In this document: positions 1 through 7,674 of the stretch, piece after piece
How the letters are laid out: each line of letters opens with the position of its first letter
How positions within the stretch are numbered: the first letter of the stretch is position 1
NCBI GenBank assembly: GCA_964506645.1
Contig: CAZDML010000063.1
Coordinates: 1-11,426, forward strand
Direction of reading: 5' to 3'
DNA length: 11,426 nucleotides
DNA from: CAZDML01 sp964506645
GTDB taxonomy: Bacteria; Elusimicrobiota; Elusimicrobia; 2-01-FULL-59-12
Notes under the pieces: model-generated
What the model was told of the DNA's origin: nothing
The model's database searches: none
What the model saw: only the letters and a program-made list of their open reading frames with translations
Position numbers and translations under genes: made by a program

Positions 1-3000
1 CAAGCCCATAAAATCACACATGCGTTCTTCTCTAGCTAAAACACCATCTCGACGCAGCGCGTTTTCCAGTGTCAGATAAGACTCTATCGCAGCCTGCGTG
101 ATCAGCTTGCGGATGTCTTCCTGATCCGTAACGGTCCACCGTAACTGCTTGGCTAATTCATCAAATGTTATAGTTTCGGCACCTCTATCGCTGCTGATCG
201 TTTGACCTGATAAGCCGATTCGTACGTGGAAGTCGCTTACAAAAGGCCGGAAGTGTTCATCCAGATTTACAAACACTCGGAAATTCCAGTCTTTCTCCGT
301 GCCGTTCTCCTGGGCCATCGGGGGACGGATTCGTTCCTGTAAAAGAAAATTCTTTCCACTTTGAACCCACTGTTGTGCCTGCTTTACGGCCTTTTGAATC
401 TCGCTATGATCAAACATAGAGACCCCCTCGCCTCCTTGAGCACGATTGGGTTTTAGAACGATTTCATCCGTGCCGGTTTCTTTATAGAACGCCTCAATAA
501 TGGCTAACAGTTTTGAGTATAAATCACTTTCATTACGCTGAAGTCGGACGATATCCGGCCGTTCACGCCGGTGCTGCGCAATGACGGGATTTTTGTGTTC
601 GGACATGATAAAGGGTCTGGTTTTAGGAAGAAGAAATGACACTTTTCCTTGTCCCAAAAGAAATCCGGTGATGTCTTTTTCTTCGGTATAGTCTTCGACG
701 AGTGTATGCCCGCCAGTAGGAACCCCTGCACGGGCGTAGCGGCTCGCTTGCCGAGCATCTCCATTATCGGCGATGTAATGCACCATGGGTGGGTGCTTAA
801 AATGCATGTGTTGCCATTGACCGTCTCGCAGTACGGTGGCCTGCGCAATTTGAATCCTCGGCCGGCCTTGGTGGGTGTTGAAACGAAGCTCGGACCGGCC
901 CCCGACAAGGAAAAAATGAGCATCTGTACGTTTGGCGCCTTCCTGTAGGAAAATTAAATCATCGATATCAGATGTCCCAATCACGGCGATATTGACTGGA
1001 TCCATGCTAGGAGGCAGGAGCGCCGAAGGAATGAAAGGCTGGCGGGTCCAGCGCGTGAGCTGAAACATAGCCCATGTTTGCCGCGGTACACCGTCCGGGT
1101 GCTCATCGACAGGCAATGCTTGCAGGCCACGTGTAATCCAGTAGTCGAGTCGTTCAGGGCTAATGTGTGCAAGGAATGTCTCGATAGGTTCCAGAACATT
1201 CGGATGCAGGACGAGCAGAGCGCCCAGAAGCTCTTCGGTGATGTCTTCGGCCATGCGTCCGGAGAGATCTCCGAGAGCGAGCAGTCGTTCCACGGCATGT
1301 TCGACGGCGCGGACACGAGGGCGGTTCATATCGCCAATATGGTAGGGCCAGTGAGGCCGACGTAATTTAAAGCGAAGCGACGTGAGGACATTTCCGTAGA
1401 TGAGCGCATGTCGTTCGCGTGCCAGATACAGGCGTCTGGCTTCGGCTTTATCGCTGCGGTGGAGTGTTCTTAGGTGCACCTTGGGAAGCGCATGTTCATC
1501 GGGTCGCGTGATCGGCGGAGGCAGAAGATGCGCCAGTTCATGACGAAAGTCCCCCTCTAACGCAGGATCTCCGGATTGAAGATCGTGAAGTTCGTGCTCA
1601 TGAATGAACAACGTCCACGGTACGTGCGCTTGTATGTCATGCTCGAGCCAGAAAGGAGGTTTATGATTCAGGAGATAGTCTTCAATCCATGCGATGGACC
1701 CAATGTCTCGACGATGCAATTGCGGTAATACAACGACACGCAACCGAGTTCCTGTGGGAAGACGAGGAGCTGCCTGTTCAAAAAGCGCTCGCAGTCTGGT
1801 TCGTGAGACTGGGAGAGGTGCTTCGTTTCGAACGAGCGAGAGCACCTGATCAATAGCCGATGTGGGTGAGGGCGCCGAATCGATGATGTCCATAAGGGGC
1901 TTTATTTGATCGGGATATTGAGAGCCGAAGGTCCATTCCAGCCCATGCGCAGTCCATTCCACGAGGGTTTCTCCCTCCATGAGGGACTCTCCCTGTTTAA
2001 TTTGGTGCGCGCGATCAAGCGTCGCACGATCGGGGTGGAAGGAATGATGATCGTGGCCGTCGGGGAGCGCCTGAAGCGAGGGCCCAGAACTCGGAGGCGG
2101 TAGTTCATCGCGCGTGCGTGCATGGGGGTGTCCAGATATCGATACAGTCACAGGAAAAAATATAGAGGCGCTATTTTGTGACACGTAGCGATCTATAAAC
2201 ACGTCTTCTGGGATGTTACTCCAGGTACTATCCATTTCAATAGACAGTCGCCGCCTGCTGGATGCCAGATGTTTCATAAAGATGGCATACATCTTACGGT
2301 TGCGTGTTTTGCCAAGAATAATCTGCTGTACGCTTTGTTTTTCTGCATGCCAGGCAAACCAATCCATGAGAACCCCACCCACTTTTTGATCTTGCAAATA
2401 GGTTGGCAGCACGAGGCGTTCGAGTGTCCAGGCTTGCGGCGATTGTTTCCATCGGAGGTTGCGAGGTTCCCTGAGGAGGAGCCCATCGGCCTGACCTTTT
2501 AAATAACTTCCGGCCCAAATATCGTAAGACTGTCGTATCTCCTCTGGCTTTAAATAATCATCGGGGTCTTCGAAACGATGGGTTTGCACTCTCTCTTCGC
2601 GAAGGGTGATTTCAAAATGTCCTACGGGCGTGACAAAAGTCGCCCAGACCAGTTGGCCGGACGCATCATAGCGCTCGACACCAAACGGGGTATTGACATG
2701 TCGTAAGGCAGAAGGGCAAAGACGTTCTTCCCACTCCATTAGGTCGGTCCCGGATTCTTCAGCGATGAGAGACAGAGAGACGTTGTCGCGTGGCCTCCTG
2801 TTTCTTTCCACATGGCTATCGAGCCAATCGATCGCTGCGCGGGTCGCGTTGTCCCACGCGTTTTGTCCACGCTCAATAATGGGGAGTAAAGCATCGTCTG
2901 CCATCGTGCCGAGGACGGTCAGTGCCTCAAGATTGAGGGGTGTTCCCGGAGGAGTAATGCGGTCAAGTAACGCATGGCGTCTTTGTGCCATGCGATCAGA

Positions 3001-3216
3001 CAAATAATAACGATCAGCCACATCTCGTGCGACAGACCATAAACCGAGATGTAAATTGACATTGAAAACAATCAATGAGGGATACGCGTGCCGTTGGGGT
3101 TCCATGAATGCGTCTAAAACAGCGCGTGCGACAGGGACCCCTAGGTGCTGCAACGTAAAAAGTGAAAAAGTAATATCGTAAGGTCTTTTGAGATGTTGGA
3201 TGTGTTCTGGGTTGGC
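1..3216 (-). CDS. Giant multidomain protein, part after the gap: GNAT-like, HExxH-containing and ATP-grasp regions (no 3' end)
   Basis: An uninterrupted frame of 1072 codons runs from the gap at 3216 to base 1 with no stop and no convincing internal start, so it is the continuation of the gene starting at 5233. Residues are counted from the gap. Residues 1-45 (PYDITFSLFTLQHL) resemble the end of a CheR methyltransferase fold. Residues about 225-305 look like a GNAT acetyltransferase core (LERLVLP at 265, then a degenerate QKVGGV where Q/RxxGxG/A is expected). Residues 355-400 are a His/Pro-rich linker. HEHELH lies at 539-544 and HELAH at 559-563. From about 741 (VNIAVIGTSDIDDL) the sequence fits an ATP-grasp enzyme of the GshB/RimK/YheC-D type, with VLKPNRAQGGEGV at 920-932 and DWNFRVFV further on. 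The last residues, MCDFMGL, resemble the strand before the metal-binding acidic residues, so the domain ends outside the window. ATP-grasp enzymes usually form amide or peptide-like bonds with ATP; the substrate here is unknown. Coding status is certain; the ATP-grasp call is good, the GNAT call tentative. Confidence 0.88.
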
Positions 3217-3226
3217 NNNNNNNNNN
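3217..3226. other. Assembly gap (10 N) inside the giant gene
   Basis: Ten N characters. The upstream reading frame ends exactly on a codon at 3227 and the downstream frame begins exactly on a codon at 3216, so a continuous gene needs a true gap length divisible by three. Ten is therefore probably a placeholder. Read literally, it shifts the frame and gives a false end at 3014. The CheR-like fold is missing only the short stretch between its glycine-rich segment and the YDITF strand, so the real gap is likely small. Confidence 0.95.
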
Positions 3227-5233
3227 TACTTGTGTACTTATCTTTTGACGGCGCTTTTTAATCACCCCACCCCCTTGGGGGTTTGTTACAAACCACGACT
3301 CCATTTGATTGCCGACAATTTTTCTATCCCATTCATCTCGTTGTGTCCCTGCTGTGCTGTAAACACCGTGACGTATTTTTAAGAGACTATTCATCCAAAT
3401 GTCATACGCATCAATCTGAACCGTCCATTGCTCGATCCACTCATCCTGTGTTATGGTGGCGCTAATTCCACCTTCTTTTTGTAACGAATGATAAAGTTCT
3501 TTCAAAGCCTCGTAAATTGTCATGGCTACACTATAGGGTTCTTTTCCTGCTGAAGAGGCGACGCAACGTGCCGTGAGTGAGAGGTCTCTTCTGTCCCATT
3601 TTTCTCTTAAGAACGAGGGCCCATCTTCAGGGGGATGCGCATCGTTTTTGCCAAGTAAAAATTCGCGCAACTCAGGGCCCCAATGTCGACGCAGGCGGAA
3701 CCATTCTGTTTGGTCTTGTTGACGTAAAAGAGAGCGATCGATCAGATGATGGAGCTTTTGCATTTCTTCATCTCTTTCGGGGGATGGCATGTGAAGAAAG
3801 TCGCGATACTGCGGTAATGTCATGTGACGTGCTGACGCACGAAGTTCAATTGCATCACCATAGAACTCGGCAATGAAATGGACTCCCTCTTCTTGTAGTT
3901 GTGCAGCAAGGTGTTGCCGAGTGCTATGCAGAGAGGTAAATCCTATCTGAAGCGAGTCTGCGACCCTCTGAAAGAGTGAGGGATAGGTGTTAAAAACATC
4001 TGTCAAAATACTTCTCACCATAGTCGATGGGTGTTCGTTTTCTCCAGCCATCAAATGTCGGATACTCACTGGGGCAATGGACGGGATACGTTCGAGAATT
4101 TTTCGGATATGAGGCCTATTTTCTTCTGCAAACGGATGAAGTAACACACGGTCAATGGAGGGGTCTTCGGGTTCGGTCAGAATGCCGTGAAACTCGTAGC
4201 CGAGTACTGGATCCATCTGGCTCAACGCAAGAGAGTGCTTTCGTTCTTGCTGGCCATAGTGCTTGTGCCAATCGAGATGCTTCTGTTGCGGATCTTCTTG
4301 CTGCAAGATCGATTGGATGGTTGGATCCGCTGCGTAGGAGGGGCGTGTGGCGACCAGCGCAATCGCGTTTTCCAAGGCAGTTCGTTGGGGTATGTCTTTC
4401 AGGTCCTCCCGGAGTGCTTTGAATGCGGCGGGAAGAAGACGTCGCACGATGTCGACATCTACGCCCTCGGCGATAGAGGCATTGGCGTGCCACGCCAGTT
4501 GAAGCAGTTCGAGGGCTAGGCTCTCGGTACGATACGGTTCGGGTAGATCGGTAAGATGGCTCGCCAATTTTGTAAGCGTATCTTCTTCTACGGTGGGCGG
4601 GCTCAGTGCAAGAGAGAAGAGCCAAGGAATAGAGACTTTTCCTAAACGCTCCGGCCATTGGGCTTCTTGTTGATTATAGAGTGCAAGGGTTTGTTCAAAA
4701 CGTTGTAGAAGTACTGCATCCACGAGGTCGGGGTCGTGAGCATGGTCTAAAAGAAATAACGAGACCTGCATGAGACAGACGAAAGGATGATGGGTCGCTT
4801 TGGACCGTGAGAGTGGGTCTTCGAGAAGCAGCCATTTAGGGTGCATCCTAGCGCCTGTCTCTTTGTCCAGCAAGACATAGCGTTTGATGCGGAGTGATAA
4901 CATGTTTTCAAAGGCGATCGAGAACGTTTGATAATTTGGATGGGACTGTTGCATCTCTCGGTCGAGCCGGTTGAGAAGATCGATAAGCAATTTCCGCTGT
5001 TTCTTTTTCGGTGAGTGAAGGGCATGGGGCAGAGACCATAGACGTGCGGTGAGTTGAGCTTGCCACAGATGAAACGCTGTTGAAAGTGCGGGAACGATGG
5101 CCTGATTCGCAAATAGAGGAGCCTCTGCTTGGGTCGTGCGGGGGCCCTGAGACAGGGCCCTTCCATCCACATGGGAGAGCAGAACGCTAGAGACGAGAAG
5201 AAGTCGTATCAGACGAGAAAAAAGACCGTTCAT
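3227..5233 (-). CDS. Giant multidomain protein, N-terminal part: signal peptide, helical region, CheR-like methyltransferase
   Basis: 669 codons from ATG at 5233 to the scaffold gap. Residues 1-26 look like a signal peptide: basic start, hydrophobic LIRLLLVSSVLL, cleavage possible near GRA-LS. Residues 30-460 are mostly amphipathic helix with no family I recognise. Residues about 465-527 match the all-helical N domain of CheR-type methyltransferases, including TEWFR, the counterpart of the FFRD region. The SAM-binding motif is VASSAGKEPYSVAM (558-571), followed by IDAYDIWMNSLLKIRHGVYS (607-626), where CheR has the ATD and ARxGxY segments. CheR O-methylates glutamates of chemoreceptors in the cytoplasm, but no chemotaxis gene is near and a signal peptide would send this protein out, so the substrate must differ. 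The fold is completed by the first residues after the gap. No Shine-Dalgarno sequence is visible before the start. The gene has its own leader after the mutL terminator. Coding is near certain, the methyltransferase call good, export moderate. Confidence 0.88.
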
Positions 5234-5264
5234 ACACTTAAATTTTAAGGTGTTTGAGACGGTA

Positions 5265-5276
5265 GATCTATAGATC
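5265..5276. promoter_or_regulatory. Perfect 12-bp palindrome in the leader of the giant gene
   Basis: GATCTATAGATC is its own reverse complement and lies 31 bases before the ATG of the giant gene, in the only intergenic stretch between that gene and the mutL terminator. A second, bulged inverted repeat (ACACTTAAA facing TTTTAAGGTGT, 5234-5253) touches the start codon. Either could be an operator or a leader hairpin. I could not place a convincing -35/-10 pair here, so this is position-based inference only. Confidence 0.3.
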
Positions 5277-5283
5277 GGACGGG

Positions 5284-5309
5284 TAAAAATCTGGGCTAAA
5301 AGGCCCAGA
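5284..5309 (-). terminator. Rho-independent terminator after mutL
   Basis: On the minus strand, 19 bases after the mutL stop, TCTGGGC pairs perfectly with GCCCAGA around the loop CTTTTA, followed directly by TTTTT. The 7-bp GC-rich stem plus T-tract is a standard intrinsic terminator. It ends the miaB-to-mutL unit and implies that the giant gene downstream has its own promoter. Confidence 0.8.
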
Positions 5310-5328
5310 GGTGAGAGGGGCCTCCGGG

Positions 5329-7092
5329 TCAGCTCCGTCGGAAACGGCGGTGCAGTTCGTCTTTGGGCAGGCGGATGTGGGTGGGGCGGCCGTGCGGGCA
5401 GGTCATGGGGCGTTCACAGGCCGTTAGATTGGCCAGGAGCTGCGTCATTTCTTCGGGGGCGACGTGGTCGTTGGCTTTGATGGCGGCTCGGCAGGCGGCG
5501 CTGGCTACTTTCTCATGATGCGCATGCTCTTCCGAGTCGTGGGATTCTTCCTGCAGGGATTCGATAAAAATATCGAGAAATTGTTTGGCTTGGCGAAGCT
5601 GCGGGAACACGGCAGGCCATTCTTTGAGCGCAAAGGAATTCCCCCCAAACGGCTCCAGCATAAACCCGAGCGATTTTAATGCCGGGAGTGCCTCGGTTAC
5701 GCGCTCTGCTTGATCCGCCGGAAGTTCCCAGAGATAGGGTGCTAGGAGGGGTTGTGTGGCGGGCTGATTCAGCTTGGCCTGCGCCAGAAGCTTTTCGTAG
5801 AGCACGCGCTCGGCGGCGGCATGCTGGTCAATGATCAGGAGCTGGTCATCCTGTTCCGCCAGAATGTAGAGCCGCTGAAAATTCCCCAAAATTCGGATGG
5901 GTGCGTTAGAAAGCGGCCGCAACGGTGCGTCAGCGACAAATTCGGATTGGAAAGGGGATTGAAGATTCATTACATCCGTCATCCCGGCGGATCGTAAGAC
6001 GGGATCTATAAGACTTGTTTGGTGGACCCCGGATAACGAATCTCCGGGGCGACGACTAAAAGCGTCAAGTCCATGACTAGTCGATCCAAACACCGGTACG
6101 TCCTGCCGCGCTTCCAGCACGCGGCGGATGTGTGTGAACAAGAGATCGTAGGTGGCTCGTTCGTTGGAAAAGCGCACTTCGCGCTTGGTCGGGTGGACGT
6201 TCACATCAATCAAGACCGGGCTGATTTGAATAAACAGCGCAAAGGCGGGATGCCGTCCGACCGGGAGCCATTCGTGATAGGCTTCGTAGATGGCGTGCGT
6301 GAGCATTTTCTGCTGTACCGGCCGGCCATTCACAAACAGATGCTGATAGTTTTTGGTGGGTTGGTGGTTGGGAACCGCATTGATTAACCCGCGTATCGCA
6401 ATGGGCCCTTGGACGACTTCGAGCGTTGCCATGTCTCGCGTCAGGCTGTCCCCCCAGATGTCAGCGAGGCGAGCGCGCAAATCGTGAACCGGAGCAAGGG
6501 ATAACACCGGCTTGCCTTCCACAGACACCTGAAAACCCACTTTCGGATGCGCCAAAGCGATTTCCTGCAGAGTGCGCAGCAGATGCGCGCGCTCGGTTCC
6601 ATCTTTCTTCATGAATTTGGAACGGACAGGGGTGTTGAAGAAAAGATCTTGAACATCAATGGTTGTGCCTTGTGGCGCGCCGATGGCTTGTTTGGAAAGG
6701 ACCGTGCCGCCTTCAAGTTTGATGCGCCAGGCTTGTGCGGCCCCGGCCGTGCGTGTGGTGAGCTCGAAGCGGGAGACGGCCGCGATGGAAGGCAAGGCTT
6801 CGCCGCGAAAACCGAAGGTGGCGAGCGTTTCTAAATCTTGAAAGGCCTGGAGTTTGGACGTGGCATGGCGGTCGAGGGCGAGTTCCGCGTCTTCGGGTGT
6901 CATGCCCTCGCCGTTATCGGAAATGCGTAGGCGTGTGCGTCCAGCACCCCAGATATCGATGGCCAGCTGGGTGGCGCCGGCGTCTAAGCTGTTTTCAACG
7001 AGTTCTTTGAGGACGCTCGCCGGACGTTCAATGACTTCGCCAGCGGCGATGAGGCGGATGAGGGACTCGGGAAGCTTTTGAATTTTGCCCAT
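5329..7092 (-). CDS. mutL: DNA mismatch repair protein MutL, endonuclease type
   Basis: 587 aa. MutL is the ATP-dependent matchmaker that couples mismatch-bound MutS to strand incision. The N-terminal GHKL ATPase shows KELVENSLDAG (29-39; catalytic E30, Mg-binding N34), DNGEGM (59-64) and GFRGEAL (94-100), followed by QGTTIDVQDLFFNTPVR (141-157). The C-terminal dimerisation and nuclease domain carries DQHAAAERVLYE (422-433), which fits DQHA(x)2E(x)4E exactly, plus ACRAAIKA (533-540) and CPHGRP (565-570), both typical of nicking MutL proteins. MutH is therefore not expected. Residues 346-372 in the linker between the two domains are encoded by a palindromic repeat (see 5978-6056). The start at 7092 gives the canonical MutL N-terminus. 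A 125-bp MITE-like element sits four bases before the ATG, and no Shine-Dalgarno sequence remains visible. A terminator follows the stop. Confidence 0.97.
   Translation of the reverse strand: MGKIQKLPESLIRLIAAGEVIERPASVLKELVENSLDAGATQLAIDIWGAGRTRLRISDNGEGMTPEDAELALDRHATSKLQAFQDLETLATFGFRGEALPSIAAVSRFELTTRTAGAAQAWRIKLEGGTVLSKQAIGAPQGTTIDVQDLFFNTPVRSKFMKKDGTERAHLLRTLQEIALAHPKVGFQVSVEGKPVLSLAPVHDLRARLADIWGDSLTRDMATLEVVQGPIAIRGLINAVPNHQPTKNYQHLFVNGRPVQQKMLTHAIYEAYHEWLPVGRHPAFALFIQISPVLIDVNVHPTKREVRFSNERATYDLLFTHIRRVLEARQDVPVFGSTSHGLDAFSRRPGDSLSGVHQTSLIDPVLRSAGMTDVMNLQSPFQSEFVADAPLRPLSNAPIRILGNFQRLYILAEQDDQLLIIDQHAAAERVLYEKLLAQAKLNQPATQPLLAPYLWELPADQAERVTEALPALKSLGFMLEPFGGNSFALKEWPAVFPQLRQAKQFLDIFIESLQEESHDSEEHAHHEKVASAACRAAIKANDHVAPEEMTQLLANLTACERPMTCPHGRPTHIRLPKDELHRRFRRS
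5978..6056 (-). repeat. REPIN-like double-hairpin element inserted in frame in the mutL linker
   Basis: 79 bp bounded by GTC at one end and GACGAC at the other. It holds two 23-nt hairpins, 5982-6004 and 6027-6049, separated by 22 bases. The second is a perfect 7-bp stem (CCCCGGA/TCCGGGG) with a 9-base loop. Each hairpin with its flank resembles the other in inverted orientation (GTCRTC, stem, GTWA, CCGGG-type stem), which is the layout of a REPIN. It is the same element as at 10303-10377: the first hairpin differs at 2 of 23 positions. It adds about 27 residues to the MutL linker without breaking the frame. Confidence 0.85.
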
Positions 7093-7096
7093 AGTT

Positions 7097-7221
7097 CGGT
7101 GACAGTCACCCAGCTGAAATATATTGCCGTTTCAGTGCCAGTGCAAAATGATGATTAGAAATGTATATGTTTTGCTGCGGCACTGGAGCCCTACTACGTT
7201 TGAGCTGGGTGACTGTCACCG
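7097..7221. mobile_element. 125-bp MITE-like element with 19-bp terminal inverted repeats and TAGTT duplication
   Basis: The ends 7097-7115 (CGGTGACAGTCACCCAGCT) and 7203-7221 are perfect 19-bp inverted repeats. The direct repeat TAGTT flanks the element exactly on both sides (7092-7096 and 7222-7226), as expected of a 5-bp target-site duplication. Inside, 7133-7148 and 7170-7185 form a second near-perfect inverted pair (13 of 16), each 17 bases from its terminal arm, so the whole element can fold into one long hairpin. The GGTGAC/GTCACC part of each end is itself palindromic. There is no coding capacity, so a transposase must come from elsewhere. It fills nearly all of the pilZ-mutL spacer, and one duplication copy overlaps the first base of the mutL ATG. 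The source family is unknown. Confidence 0.85.
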
Positions 7222-7230
7222 TAGTTGGTG

Positions 7231-7674
7231 TTAGACCGGTTGGGGATCAATACGTGGGAACGCTTTGTGGAACGCGCATTCTTTCGGACAATGTTTGCGA
7301 TCGCCCTGGCTCCAGCGGTCTTCACAGTCTTTGTGCGATTTAATGAGCTTGGTCACCATATGGCCCCATTGTTCCTGGAATTCCGTGAATTCAATGGCCA
7401 CGCGGTAGGTGTCGCCTTTTTGCACCGCACGGATAATCTTTCCGTGCAGTTTGGCTTTGACGAGATCCGGCAGATCGATGGAGAAAGTGATGTTCTTCGC
7501 CAGCTGAGGCAAGGCGAAGCAGACCATGCCGACCCCACCGGCAGAAATATCGATCAAAATCGCAGGCGCTGTCTGATCCAGTCCTTCGCATTTAAAATCG
7601 ACCATTTTGACCACGCTTAAATGCAGTGGCAGTCGAGGATGGCGGCGGCGTTCGGTAATATGGGTCTGGCTCAT
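7231..7674 (-). CDS. PilZ domain protein, probable cyclic di-GMP receptor
   Basis: 147 aa from the preferred start at 7674. PilZ domains bind c-di-GMP through an N-terminal RxxxR and a downstream D/NxSxxG. Here these are RRHPR (residues 10-14) and DISAGG (42-47), followed by the expected beta-barrel strands ending in YRVAIEFTEF. The C-terminal tail after the barrel contains Cys117, Cys129, Cys133 and His136 (HCPKECAFH), a possible metal site. The 7674 ATG overlaps the mutS stop in ATGA and has AGGAG at 7685-7689, ten bases upstream, indicating translational coupling. An in-frame ATG at 7710 would add 12 residues but lacks a comparable site. As a single-domain PilZ protein it would act by binding a partner; the partner is not evident. 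Its place between mutS and mutL is unusual, and a link to mismatch repair is not shown. Confidence 0.9.
   Translation of the reverse strand: MSQTHITERRRHPRLPLHLSVVKMVDFKCEGLDQTAPAILIDISAGGVGMVCFALPQLAKNITFSIDLPDLVKAKLHGKIIRAVQKGDTYRVAIEFTEFQEQWGHMVTKLIKSHKDCEDRWSQGDRKHCPKECAFHKAFPRIDPQPV

Noticed and set aside
649..948. Plus-strand frames over the giant gene, such as 649-948, 1078-1365, 4027-4422
   Set aside because: They lie fully opposite a long well-supported minus-strand coding region, show no recognisable motifs and have no ribosome binding site I could identify.
3014..3216. The last 70 or so residues of the open frame that starts at 5233 and ends at 3014
   Set aside because: They arise only by reading through ten placeholder Ns in the wrong phase. 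The sequence is Cys/Arg-rich and unlike the rest, while another frame over the same bases is open for 1072 codons and protein-like.
3265..3280. Short GC hairpin (ACCCCC TT GGGGGT) near the gap as a terminator
   Set aside because: It lies inside a continuous reading frame with methyltransferase-like residues on both sides and has no T-tract directly after it.
4152..5172. Minus-strand frames of 168 and 141 codons (4152-4658, 4747-5172)
   Set aside because: They are out-of-phase shadows of the giant gene, rich in Arg and Ser, with no domain resemblance.
5234..5284. Sigma-70 promoter for the giant gene using TATAGA or TAAAAT as -10
   Set aside because: No acceptable -35 sits at 16-18 bases from either, and TAAAAT lies too close to the ATG.
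7097..7221. Element as a rho-independent terminator or riboswitch before mutL
   Set aside because: No T-tract follows the terminal stems, and the exact TAGTT flanks with 19-bp perfect ends are better explained by transposition.
7225..7620. Plus-strand frame of 131 codons over the PilZ gene
   Set aside because: It is antisense to a gene with intact PilZ motifs and has no family features.
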